64,000 nt of DNA from Cohnella endophytica. Lineage in GTDB: Bacteria; Bacillota; Bacilli; Paenibacillales; Paenibacillaceae. Location of the stretch: assembly GCF_003628305.1 (NCBI RefSeq), contig NZ_RBZM01000009.1, forward strand, positions 248,001-312,000, read 5' to 3'. Below, in pieces: positions 1-7,921 of the stretch. A program made the position numbers and the translations under genes. The notes under the pieces are model-generated. The model saw only the letters and a list, made by a program, of their open reading frames with translations. It made no database searches and was not told the DNA's origin. Within the stretch, counting starts at the first letter, position 1; each line of letters opens with the position of its first letter.

Positions 1-555
1 ACAGGGATTATCGAAATCGATCTTGTAGCCCAGGTTCCAGTAATCCGCGTATTTGAACGGACGAACGACAATGTCTCCGATCGAGCATCCGGGAGCGCCG
101 TAGATCGGAAGATCGCGGGTTACCGCATCCGGAGACACGCCCGGAATGAGATAAATGCCGACCTTCTGGCCGTTGGCGTGAATGTAGTCGACCAAGTTCT
201 CGAACCCGTTCGGATAATTCGTCGTGCTTGGAATCGGCCGACCGTAATCGTCCATGCTGCCGTTCCAGCCCGCGTCGATATTGATATATTCATAGCCGTG
301 GGCTTGGAGCTTCTCGTGCATGGCGTCGGACATCTGTTTGATCTTGGCTTCGGAGATCCAGTTGCCTCCCGGTCCGTCGTAGACCTGCATGCTATAGCTG
401 CTCCAGCCCATATAAGGCTTCAATGCCAATCCGTTATTGGCCGCTTCCGCTACGCCGGCCTTCGGGCCGACGATTCCGACCTGCGCGATGACCACGATGG
501 CCAAAAGCAATCCAAGCCAGATTTTCCTCCGGCTTCGCGAGTGTACTTGTTTCAT
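1..555 (-). CDS. Secreted GH27-like alpha-galactosidase, N-terminal part
   Basis: The reading frame starts at 555 and stays open to the left edge (185 codons), so the C-terminal part is missing. A basic N-terminus and a hydrophobic stretch (about residues 12-38, ending near AEA) form a signal peptide. The mature part begins with a PYMGWSSYS motif followed by YEYINIDAGW and GQKVGIYLIPG, which is how GH27 alpha-galactosidases begin their TIM barrel (family knowledge). The nucleophile and acid/base region lies outside or at the edge of the window. AAAGGGG sits just upstream of the ATG. A cre-like site at 599-613 suggests catabolite repression. Other clan GH-D activities such as isomalto-dextranase or beta-L-arabinopyranosidase cannot be excluded. 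Confidence 0.75.
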   Translation of the reverse strand, partial: MKQVHSRSRRKIWLGLLLAIVVIAQVGIVGPKAGVAEAANNGLALKPYMGWSSYSMQVYDGPGGNWISEAKIKQMSDAMHEKLQAHGYEYINIDAGWNGSMDDYGRPIPSTTNYPNGFENLVDYIHANGQKVGIYLIPGVSPDAVTRDLPIYGAPGCSIGDIVVRPFKYADYWNLGYKIDFDNPC

Positions 556-598
556 TTTCGCATCCCCTTTACCGAAATAGTGATCGTGCTATGTACTT

Positions 599-613
599 GT
601 GAAAACGCTTACC
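599..613 (+). promoter_or_regulatory. cre-like site upstream of GH27 gene
   Basis: The core TGAAAACGCTTAC fits the CcpA operator core TGNAANCGNWNNC at every fixed position; only the two outer W positions differ. It lies 44 bp upstream of the GH27 start codon, a position suited to repression of that gene by CcpA. Match made by eye. Confidence 0.55.
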
Positions 614-747
614 GCACCCCGATTATAGGCATCCCAACATTGTCGGCGGTAGGTACATCTGCGTCTTCGGCCGTACGAATCTCCCGATTTCGGGGGTACA
701 AATCGTCCGATATCCGTCCATTTGCGTAACGCAAAGCCCGAAAACGC

Positions 748-785
748 AAAAAAGCCCGATCGCTCCTGATGGAACGACCAAGGGC
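748..785 (-). terminator. Terminator-like hairpin, minus strand
   Basis: On the minus strand GCCC, a spacer, TCGTTCC, loop ATCA, GGAGCGA, a spacer and GGGC form a stem of two helices, followed by six T residues. The shape is that of a Rho-independent terminator. It follows the short frame 806-862 and precedes the GH27 gene on the same strand. Confidence 0.5.
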
Positions 786-805
786 CGCGCGCACGATATA
801 TAGAA

Positions 806-862
806 TTAATTCTTCGCTTCGAACAGCGGGCTTTTCCCGCCCATCTCAACAAACACTTTCAT
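806..862 (-). other. Possible 18-codon small ORF
   Basis: A short minus-strand frame reads MKVFVEMGGKSPLFEAKN and stops. It is followed 20 bp later by the hairpin at 748-785. AGAGGG lies directly before the ATG, too close for a good ribosome-binding site, though a GTG two codons later would be well spaced. The string EMGGKSPL resembles the ELGGKxP motif of aldehyde dehydrogenases (the enzyme at 5447-6904 has LEMGGKNPL), so it may be a gene remnant or chance similarity. Coding status is unproven. Confidence 0.2.
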
Positions 863-1001
863 CCCTCTTTTGGAAAAATCATGAATGACAGCGTCGGAAT
901 TTGTTGGTTTAACTCGAATTTAACATATTTGTGTCGAAAAAATCGAATTTCTGTGGTTAAATAAGTTATCTTCCAATTCTATCCGGGTAAGGAGAATGAC
1001 C

Positions 1002-3086
1002 ATGCAAATCCTATTAAAGCCCGCACTACTCGCGCTGAATTCACTTAAGTATGCTTACAAATTTATTCTCATCGGCGTTCTGATTTTAGGATCGTTATCC
1101 TTTCCGCTTTATTATCTCGTGACCGATTTAAATAAAGGGCAAGACTTGGCGAAACGAGAGAATACAGGGGTAGAATATAACCGCGGTTTGTTCTCCTTTA
1201 TGTCTGCCATAGACGAGCATCGCAAGCTCACTCTATCCAAGGGCCAGATGCAAGCTACCGAAGACAGAATCGATCAAACAATCGCTCAGATGGACGAGCT
1301 AGACCGCAAACTCGGAACGAGCCTTAAATCTTCCGAAGGCTGGAAGAAGCTGAAGCAGCATTGGACGGAAATCAAAACGACAAGCGCGGACTTCCTGCCT
1401 GCGCAGATCGTGAACGAGGAGAATTTCCTCATGGACGAAGCTACGGATCTCGCCGCTCATGTCGGGGACACGTCCAAGCTGATTATCGATCAAAATCTCG
1501 ATTCCCATTATTTAATCGAAGCGACGATCGACTCTCTCCCCCAGCTTCTCAAAAGTATCGGCAATATGCGGGATCAAGGAATACGCATGGGAGACAAGAA
1601 AGATTTGAGCCGCGATGAGTTGACGGATATTACCGGGAAAGCGGCGGCCATTAAATCCTCTACGGCCGACATCTCTTCGGGTTATGCGACGATTTCGGAG
1701 CAGAATCCGGATCTGAAACAAGAACTGGACCCCGCCTACCAGCAATTTTTCGAGTCGATGGACCGGTTTCAATTCGAATTGAACGAAAGATACATAACGT
1801 ACGGGACGGTTACAGGCACTTACGACCAATTGGCCGATTCCGCGCAAAAGGCTATTCAAGCCATTCTTGATCTTCATAAGGTCGACACCGATCAATTGTC
1901 TAGCCTTTTACAGCAGAGCCAGTCTCATTATCTTCGCGTCAAGTTGGAAGTCGGCTCGGCCGTATCCATACTTACGCTGCTCGTCTGTTACATGTTCATC
2001 GGCTTCTATTCCTCGATCATGAGAGCGATCCGTTCGCTTGTTCATTCTACGACCGAAGTGTCCAAAGGACGACTTCAAACGCAAATGCAAGCGACGACGA
2101 AAGACGAGATGAGAGCAGCTGCCGAATCTTTTAACCATATGGTGAACGAGATGCGGACGCTGCTCGGAGCCAGCGCCCGGAACGCCGTGCATGCCACCGA
2201 CGCTTCCGTTCGGCTTGCCGATATTGCCAAGCAATCCTCCGAATCCAATGCCTCGTTAACGGCGTCGATCCAAGAGACGGCGCAAGGTACCGAGATGCAG
2301 CTTCAAGGCACGATAGATTCGGCAACGGCGATCGGCGAGATGGCGGTCGGCATTGGGCGTATCGCCGAAACGACCGGCAACGTGCTTCAGGTCTCGCTGG
2401 ATTCCGCCGACCAAGCCGAGGAAGGCAAGCTCGCATTGGATCGCGTCGTGAACCAAATGGGAGCGATTCAGGAGTCCGTTGACGGGACGGCCTCGTCCAT
2501 CGACCAATTGAGCGGGGTTTCCCAACAGGTCGGCCAAATGGCCGGTTTCATTAAGAGCATCGCCTATAAAAGCAATATTCTTGCGCTTAACGCGTCCATA
2601 GAAGCGGTTCGGGCAGGCGCGAACGGCAAAGGTTTCGTAGTCGTCGCCGACGAAATGCGCAAGCTGGCGGAAATGTCGGGCTCTTCCGCCGACGGAATCG
2701 CCGAGGCGCTGAATCAAATCCAGAAAACAAGCGAGCAATCGTTACTGGCCATGACCCATGCGCGCCAAGAGGTGCAACTCGGTAGTCAAAGCGTTCAGGA
2801 CGCCGGGAGGACATTCCAGCTCATTCTCTCCTCCACTCGCAGCATTGCCGGCCAGATGCAGGAAATTTCCGCGGCGGCGCAACAGTTGTCCGCATCGTCG
2901 GAGCAGGTGTCGGCAACGATTCAGCAAATCGCCGGCATTGCCAAAGGCTCTTCCGAGCAAATGGACCGGATGATCGGCATGTCCTCCGGCAATTTGACCG
3001 CGATGCTGGAACTGTCCGAACAAGCGGACCGATTAAAGGAGTTATCTCTCTCGCTGCAGCAGCAAATCGACCGGTTTACGAATTGA
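1002..3086 (+). CDS. Methyl-accepting chemotaxis protein
   Basis: This is a membrane chemoreceptor of about 694 residues that would pass signals to CheW/CheA. Residue numbers here follow the upstream ATG at 996. A first membrane segment lies near residues 22-44, a large mostly helical extracellular sensor follows to about 318, and a second segment covers about 320-340. A HAMP linker comes next, and the cytoplasmic signalling coiled coil fills the rest. The hairpin tip is clear: [20 protein letters not shown], then [16 protein letters not shown]. The ATG at 996 is one base from GGAG, so the ATG at 1002, seven bases from GGAG, is the better start. The helical sensor resembles four-helix-bundle domains rather than Cache; its ligand is unknown. 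It stands alone, with no other chemotaxis genes, and may steer cells to the sugars handled by the neighbours. Confidence 0.93.
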   Translation: MQILLKPALLALNSLKYAYKFILIGVLILGSLSFPLYYLVTDLNKGQDLAKRENTGVEYNRGLFSFMSAIDEHRKLTLSKGQMQATEDRIDQTIAQMDELDRKLGTSLKSSEGWKKLKQHWTEIKTTSADFLPAQIVNEENFLMDEATDLAAHVGDTSKLIIDQNLDSHYLIEATIDSLPQLLKSIGNMRDQGIRMGDKKDLSRDELTDITGKAAAIKSSTADISSGYATISEQNPDLKQELDPAYQQFFESMDRFQFELNERYITYGTVTGTYDQLADSAQKAIQAILDLHKVDTDQLSSLLQQSQSHYLRVKLEVGSAVSILTLLVCYMFIGFYSSIMRAIRSLVHSTTEVSKGRLQTQMQATTKDEMRAAAESFNHMVNEMRTLLGASARNAVHATDASVRLADIAKQSSESNASLTASIQETAQGTEMQLQGTIDSATAIGEMAVGIGRIAETTGNVLQVSLDSADQAEEGKLALDRVVNQMGAIQESVDGTASSIDQLSGVSQQVGQMAGFIKSIAYKSNILALNASIEAVRAGANGKGFVVVADEMRKLAEMSGSSADGIAEALNQIQKTSEQSLLAMTHARQEVQLGSQSVQDAGRTFQLILSSTRSIAGQMQEISAAAQQLSASSEQVSATIQQIAGIAKGSSEQMDRMIGMSSGNLTAMLELSEQADRLKELSLSLQQQIDRFTN

Positions 3087-3127
3087 TTAGCTTTTGCTAG
3101 TCGGAACTAATGTCGTTTTTAATAGTA

Positions 3128-3170
3128 AAAGGGTTCTACCTATTAGCATGACTAATAGGTAGAACCCTTT
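3128..3170. terminator. Bidirectional terminator between chemoreceptor and xylanase genes
   Basis: A perfect 19-bp stem (3128-3146 with 3152-3170) with a 5-base loop lies between two convergent genes. T-rich DNA follows on the plus strand and TTTT on the minus strand, so it can end transcription from both sides. Confidence 0.9.
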
Positions 3171-3187
3171 ATTTTATTGATGATTCA

Positions 3188-5170
3188 TTAAGGAGCCGTG
3201 CCCCAGACGATCGTACCGCCCTGAAGCAACGTGATTTTATTCCAGTCGGCGAAAGCCGTCTTCGTTCCGTCGAACGAATAGTCGTTCGCTTCGTTAAAGT
3301 TCGACCAATCGGACTTGGCGATCCGGATCTGGATTTCCCCGGTCTGTCCGCCCGCCGCTATCGAGCCAGCACCTGCGCTGAACGATAGTTCTAGGTACGT
3401 ATCGGTATTCGTGCCCGTTGCGCTCGCGAACGCGCCGCTGACGTTAGCCGCTCCTACTTGCGCGTAGTCCACATAAGCGTTCAAGCTCGCGGTTCCGTCC
3501 TTCGTGAAGTAATAACGAAGTTTCACTCCGCTTAAGCTAACGGCGCTCGTGCCCGTATTCTTGATGTTGAACGTCGCGCCGATCGTGTTGTCTGTCACGT
3601 TCGTATTGCTCGCCTTGTACTGTGCGACGAGAGTTCCCGTGCCGCCGCCCGCGCTTGGCGTCGCGCTGACTTGCGACGAGTCGCCGCTTGTTCCCGCGCT
3701 ATTCGTTGCGCTGACGACATAATAATACGCCGTGCCGTTCGTTAAGCCCGTATTCGTGTAGCTCGTCGCAGTTACGCCCGTCGCCACGTTCGTGTACGGT
3801 CCGCCGCTTGTCGTCGCGCGCTTCACCGTGTAGCTGGTCGCGCCGCTCGATGCCGTCCAACCGAGCGCGACTTGCGCGTTGCCTGCCGTAGCGGTCAATC
3901 CTGTCGGCGCTGCCGGAATTTGCGTGCCGGCTGAAGGTGTCGCGCTCGCTTGCGCGGAATTGCCGCTTGTTCCCGCGCTATTCGTTGCGCTGACGACATA
4001 ATAATACGTCGTGCCGTTCGTTAACCCCGTATTCGCGTAGCTCGTCGCAGTTACGCCCGTCGCCACGTTCGTGTACGGTCCGCCGCTTGTCGTCGCGCGC
4101 TTCACCGTGTAGCTGGTCGCGCCGCTCGATGCCGTCCAACCGAGCGCGACTTGCGCGTTGCCCGCAGTCGCCGTAAGACCCGTAGGCGCTGCCGGAATCT
4201 GCGTTCCGCCGCTGCCGAGATACTGCTTCAGCCATGTCATCGCAGGGCGTTCAGCGCCCGAGCTAGTAACCAGGTGCGTATTGTCTTTCCACGTTTGGCC
4301 TTGGATATACCCCCACAGCGTGATGCCTTTTACGTTCGTGTTCTCCCACAAAACCGGGAATTTTTCTTTGTATCTTGCCAATTGAGTAGCGTCGTCGCCC
4401 GTCATATCCAGCTCCGATACATAGATCGGAAGCCCTGTCGCGGAGAGCGTGTTCAATACGCTGTTCATCGTGCTTACGGATACCGTGTCCATGTTGAACT
4501 GATGACACTGAATGCCGATGCCGTCGACCAAGCCTCTGCTTTTCAGCAAATTAATGATCGCGACATACTGGGCTGCCGCATTCGGATCGCTGATAATGCC
4601 GTATTCGTTAATCAGCAATTTGGAATTCGGGAACGCCAGTCGAGCTTGCTCGAACGACCAGATGACCCAATCCCAGCCCGTAGAGCCGTCGCCGCCGATC
4701 GCGTTTCGGAAGGAAGGCTTGGCGTGCAGCGGTTCGTTCACGACATCTACGAAATCCGAGCCGCCGTACCTTTGAGCTGCCGCTTGAATCCACTGGGTGA
4801 CTTCCGCTTTCTGGTCCGCCGCCGAGAGACCTGCGACCCAGCTTGGCTCTTGGCTTCCCCATACCAAGGTGTGGAATTTGAACGGGAACCCGTTGCTTTT
4901 CGCATAGTTGTAAGCGATATCCGCTTGGGACCAGCTCATGGAATTGCGGGTTCCCTCGACGGAGCCCCATTTGGTCGAATTCTCGGGAGTGACTTGGTTC
5001 CAGTAGGTTCCGAAGTTGGATGGAACGCTGCTAGCGATAACGTTACCCAAAAACTTGGAACCGGATGCGAGTCCCGCGCTAGCTTTTTGCGATGACCCGA
5101 ACAGGAATACGGATACGACCATAGTAAACGCGATTAACAAATTCAATGATTTTGACTTTAACGTGAACAT
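3188..5170 (-). CDS. Secreted GH10 endo-beta-1,4-xylanase with two Fn3 modules and CBM3
   Basis: A 660-residue extracellular enzyme that would cut xylan inside the chain. Residues 1-32 form a signal peptide ending near KASA. The GH10 domain covers about 33-318. The acid/base Glu is E146 in VDVVNEPLH, the nucleophile is E253 in YVSELDM, and the HTLVW motif near 100 is also present (roles from the family). Two fibronectin type III modules (about 323-413 and 416-506) differ by only a few residues. A CBM3-like cellulose-binding module fills about 512-660, so the enzyme is probably anchored to cellulose in plant walls. It is a single-gene unit, bounded by the terminator at 3128-3170 and a long AT-rich upstream region with a cre-like site at 5281-5295. 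The GH10 domain is short at its N-terminus but keeps its key residues. Confidence 0.95.
   Translation of the reverse strand: MFTLKSKSLNLLIAFTMVVSVFLFGSSQKASAGLASGSKFLGNVIASSVPSNFGTYWNQVTPENSTKWGSVEGTRNSMSWSQADIAYNYAKSNGFPFKFHTLVWGSQEPSWVAGLSAADQKAEVTQWIQAAAQRYGGSDFVDVVNEPLHAKPSFRNAIGGDGSTGWDWVIWSFEQARLAFPNSKLLINEYGIISDPNAAAQYVAIINLLKSRGLVDGIGIQCHQFNMDTVSVSTMNSVLNTLSATGLPIYVSELDMTGDDATQLARYKEKFPVLWENTNVKGITLWGYIQGQTWKDNTHLVTSSGAERPAMTWLKQYLGSGGTQIPAAPTGLTATAGNAQVALGWTASSGATSYTVKRATTSGGPYTNVATGVTATSYANTGLTNGTTYYYVVSATNSAGTSGNSAQASATPSAGTQIPAAPTGLTATAGNAQVALGWTASSGATSYTVKRATTSGGPYTNVATGVTATSYTNTGLTNGTAYYYVVSATNSAGTSGDSSQVSATPSAGGGTGTLVAQYKASNTNVTDNTIGATFNIKNTGTSAVSLSGVKLRYYFTKDGTASLNAYVDYAQVGAANVSGAFASATGTNTDTYLELSFSAGAGSIAAGGQTGEIQIRIAKSDWSNFNEANDYSFDGTKTAFADWNKITLLQGGTIVWGTAP
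3647..4204 (-). repeat. Tandem 279-bp repeat encoding the two Fn3 modules
   Basis: Two head-to-tail copies (3926-4204 and 3647-3925), each 93 codons long, are nearly identical at the DNA level; only scattered bases differ. This points to recent tandem duplication or ongoing gene conversion inside the xylanase gene. Copy number may vary between strains, and the repeat could cause assembly collapse. Confidence 0.85.
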
Positions 5171-5280
5171 AATTTCGCCTCCAACTTATTTTGAGTTTTC
5201 ACAAAACACGGTGTCTGAATTGTGAGCGCAAATTCCTTTCAACTAGTCGCTCAACCTCCCAACTCTTATTTTTAATTTTT

Positions 5281-5295
5281 GGATAGCGCTTACAT
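5281..5295 (-). promoter_or_regulatory. cre-like site upstream of xylanase gene
   Basis: On the minus strand ATGTAAGCGCTATCC matches the CcpA box WTGNAANCGNWNNCW in all but the last position. It lies about 110 bp upstream of the xylanase start in an AT-rich promoter region, in keeping with glucose repression of a secreted xylanase. Confidence 0.6.
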
Positions 5296-5370
5296 TTTAT
5301 ATCATAAGAGTAAGAACGTATAAAAAATACATATAAAAGTATACTATTTCCTCAAAAAAGTATAGTTTTT

Positions 5371-5420
5371 GAAAAAGGAACAGGATGGCAAGGTCATGTG
5401 CGGCCTCGTCTTCCTGTTCC
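5371..5420 (-). terminator. Terminator after aldehyde dehydrogenase gene
   Basis: GGAACAGGA (minus strand) pairs with TCCTGTTCC over nine bases, with a smaller inner helix (AGG...CCT), and is followed by TTTTTC. It lies 27 bp after the stop codon at 5447 and would end the long minus-strand operon. Confidence 0.8.
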
Positions 5421-5446
5421 CCTGTTGTTGCTGAGATTTCCGAATT

Positions 5447-6904
5447 TTATGCTTTTAAGAAAACCGTTTTAATCGAGGTAAAGAATTCCTTGGCCGCCTG
5501 CCCCTGCTCTCTCGAATGCGAGCTCGATTGCTTCATTCCGCCAAACGGAGCTTGGAGCTCAACGCCTGCCGTTTCCGCGTTGATGCGAACCAATCCTGCA
5601 TCCATATCCGAGATAAAGGCAAGGATGTTGCCGATATTTTGCGTGAAAATTGAGGCGCTAAGGCCGTATTCCACGTCGTTGGCTAGCGATAGAGCATCCT
5701 CTAAACGATCGAAAGGCATGAGCGCGAGCACCGGACCAAAAATTTCTTCTTGGGCGATCGCCATGTCCGAAGTCACTTTGTCGAATACGGTAGGCAACAC
5801 GTAATATCCGTTCTTCAGATCCTCATCGGCGGGGATGGCTCCTCCGTAGAGCAAGCTCGCTCCTTCCGCGACTCCCTTGTTAATATAGGAAAGCACGGTA
5901 TCGCGCTGTCTTTCGTTGGCGCAAGGTCCCATCCACGTCGAGGAGTCTTTCCCGTTCCCGAGCTTCAACTGCCGTACCCGATCCAACAGCTTCTCGCGGA
6001 AAATATCATAGATCGAAGCTTGCACGAGAACCCTGCTCGTTGCCGTGCATTTCTGCCCGGTGGACTTCAATCCGCCAATAACGGCCGCATCCAGCGCCAG
6101 CTCGAGGTTGGCATCCTCCGCTACGATCAGCGGGTTTTTCCCGCCCATCTCCAATTGATACTTCGCTCCGCGGGAAAGCGCGGCCTGCCCGATCTGTTTC
6201 CCCACCTTATTGGAACCCGTAAAGGTGACAGCCTGTATACCAGGATGCTGCGCGATGCCGCCCCCGATCACGGCCCCATCGCCCGTGACCATATTCACGA
6301 CGCCCGGCGGCAAACCCGCTTCGTCGAAACAAGCCATCAGCTTGGCGGCGGTAATCGACGTTTCAAGCGCCGGCTTGATCACGACGGTATTGCCATAAAT
6401 AAGGGCCGGCGCCATTTTCCACATCGGAATCGCGACCGGGAAATTCCACGGAGTGATGACGCCCACGACTCCGAGCGGAACCCGCATCGTGAACATCATC
6501 GCTTCGCTGTCCGTCGACGGAATCACGTCCCCTGTCGCACGCATCCCTTCCCCGGCATAATAACGAAGAATCGCGACTCCGCGGGCCGTCTCGCCTTTGC
6601 TTTCGGCCAACGTTTTCCCCATCTCGCGCATCATCGTTTCCGCGATCTCTTCCAGCCGAGCCTCCAGAATATTGGCCGCCTTGAATAGATAATCCCCCCG
6701 GGCCGCGCCAGAGAGCTTGCGCCATGCGACTTTGGCGCGATTGGCCGCGCTCACCGCGAGTTCGAGATCGGCCGCATCGGAATCCTGCACGTATCCGACG
6801 ATCTCGTTCGTATCGGCCGGATTGATGCTGGCGGTTACTCTTCCCGTTACGGACGGGCTCCATTTGCCATCGCTATAGTTAAGATACGTTTGTTCTATCG
6901 TCAT
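5447..6904 (-). CDS. NAD(P)-dependent aldehyde dehydrogenase, probably 2-oxoglutarate semialdehyde type
   Basis: A 485-residue soluble aldehyde dehydrogenase with every family landmark: TPWNFP with catalytic Asn154, FTGSNKVG for the cofactor, general base E252 in LEMGGKNP, and nucleophile C286 in GQKCTATSR. Length is typical. The gene ends an operon that also holds a sugar-acid dehydratase and a sugar dehydrogenase. In oxidative pentose and uronate pathways (Weimberg-type) the last step is oxidation of 2-oxoglutarate semialdehyde to 2-oxoglutarate by exactly such an enzyme. That role is inferred from context; lactaldehyde or glycolaldehyde oxidation (Dahms-type route) would also fit. It lies 33 bp after the unknown gene 6938-7870. 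Confidence 0.85.
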   Translation of the reverse strand: MTIEQTYLNYSDGKWSPSVTGRVTASINPADTNEIVGYVQDSDAADLELAVSAANRAKVAWRKLSGAARGDYLFKAANILEARLEEIAETMMREMGKTLAESKGETARGVAILRYYAGEGMRATGDVIPSTDSEAMMFTMRVPLGVVGVITPWNFPVAIPMWKMAPALIYGNTVVIKPALETSITAAKLMACFDEAGLPPGVVNMVTGDGAVIGGGIAQHPGIQAVTFTGSNKVGKQIGQAALSRGAKYQLEMGGKNPLIVAEDANLELALDAAVIGGLKSTGQKCTATSRVLVQASIYDIFREKLLDRVRQLKLGNGKDSSTWMGPCANERQRDTVLSYINKGVAEGASLLYGGAIPADEDLKNGYYVLPTVFDKVTSDMAIAQEEIFGPVLALMPFDRLEDALSLANDVEYGLSASIFTQNIGNILAFISDMDAGLVRINAETAGVELQAPFGGMKQSSSHSREQGQAAKEFFTSIKTVFLKA

Positions 6905-6937
6905 TTCTCTATCCGCTCCATCCCATGTGTCTTTACG

Positions 6938-7870
6938 TTAGCTCCGAGTAGGGACTCCCAAGCCTGCGGCAAATTTGCCGGATTGAATGAAAGAGGCATT
7001 GTTCCGTTCCAATAATCGAAGACCCAGATGGGCTCTGTTCACTTTTTCCACGCACTGGATTCTGGCTACCTCTTTGTTGTGGGCGCCTACGGGATAGACG
7101 CTGGCCGCGTTGCGCAGGCCGAATTTCAAGTAAACCGGCGAGGCGACTCTGACGATTTCCGGAATTTCGTAATTGCGGACAAACCCGCCCATATCGTCCG
7201 GCGACTCGATATAGAGATCGACGGGCGTATCTACGACCGCGCGAATCGACGACAATTGGGGAAGCGTGATGTCCCCGGTTAAATTCAAGGTATTGCCGCC
7301 GAGCTCGGTGATGATTTTGGCGCTGACCGGGTTTGTCGGGCTCATCATCGCGGAGATCTTGACGACCAGGTCGGCCGGCAATTGTCCTTTGCTTTTGGCC
7401 TGATCGATCAGCCATACCAAGCCTTCGTCGGCAACGAGAACGCTGCGAATGCCTAGATCCGCCGCGCGGAAAATATCCTCCAACCCGTATAACAGCTGGT
7501 CCATTCCCGCGTGTCTTCCGCCTAGCGCCTTGCCGTTGCTGCTTAACGCCATCGCGCTAATGTCGAAGCTCATGCGAGGTCCGACGAAGAGGCACACTTC
7601 CAAACCTTCCGCGTTCCCCATCTGAGCCATGTCCAGAATGTCGGAATCGCTTAACAGCATAATGCCGCTGCCTTGGGATACCCGGTTTACCGTTAACCCG
7701 AACCGCTTGGATTCGGCGATGACGCTTTCCAAGATCGCCGGTCCTTCCACGGATGGAATTTCCACCCGGTAATGCGCTCCGTCCTCGAATCTCTTGGCGC
7801 TCGTCGCGAGCTGATATTGATCGCGCTCCGGCAGTCCGAGACTGGCCGCGAATGCTTGAGCTTTGCTCAT
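6938..7870 (-). CDS. Uncharacterised 310-residue protein of sugar-acid operon
   Basis: I do not recognise the family with certainty. The protein is soluble, without signal peptide or membrane segment. It shows alternating strand/helix segments such as EVCLFVGPRMSF, SVLVADEGLVWLI, LVVKISAMMSPT and VDLYIESPDDMGG, the pattern of a TIM-barrel-like fold, and loosely recalls U32-peptidase-like barrels. Candidate active-site residues lie in GGRHAGMDQ and ESPDD; no classic metal or Schiff-base motif stands out. It sits between the dehydratase (52 bp upstream) and the aldehyde dehydrogenase (33 bp downstream). That is the slot where a 2-keto-3-deoxy sugar-acid dehydratase or aldolase is missing, so it is a candidate for that step. 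This function is inference only. Confidence 0.6.
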   Translation of the reverse strand: MSKAQAFAASLGLPERDQYQLATSAKRFEDGAHYRVEIPSVEGPAILESVIAESKRFGLTVNRVSQGSGIMLLSDSDILDMAQMGNAEGLEVCLFVGPRMSFDISAMALSSNGKALGGRHAGMDQLLYGLEDIFRAADLGIRSVLVADEGLVWLIDQAKSKGQLPADLVVKISAMMSPTNPVSAKIITELGGNTLNLTGDITLPQLSSIRAVVDTPVDLYIESPDDMGGFVRNYEIPEIVRVASPVYLKFGLRNAASVYPVGAHNKEVARIQCVEKVNRAHLGLRLLERNNASFIQSGKFAAGLGVPTRS

Positions 7871-7921
7871 CGTTGTTTCCCCCTCGGATCCTCCAAATGA
7901 ATGCGGAGGATTTGTTGTCGA

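Larger units (their letters stand above)
556..995. other. 440-bp intergenic region between GH27 gene and chemoreceptor gene
   Basis: This gap separates two divergently read genes. Reading left to right it holds a cre-like box (599-613), a short perfect inverted repeat TTTGCG-TAA-CGCAAA (721-735), a terminator-like hairpin oriented for the minus strand (748-785), and a very short minus-strand frame (806-862). The stretch 880-990 is AT-rich and probably carries promoters in both directions. The hairpin lies upstream of the GH27 start, so it either ends a short independent transcript or attenuates a long GH27 leader. Confidence 0.5.

Noticed and set aside
178..729. 183-codon plus-strand frame at the left end
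   Set aside because: Most of it is antisense to the GH27-like gene, which has a signal peptide and family motifs on the minus strand.
3647..4204. Direct repeats considered as a CRISPR array or transposon repeat
   Set aside because: The unit is 279 bp, in frame and encodes Fn3 modules; no short spaced repeats or transposase are present.
4151..5095. 314-codon plus-strand frame inside the xylanase gene
   Set aside because: It is antisense to the GH10 coding region, has Arg-rich composition without a domain pattern, and results from the regular codon use of the real gene.
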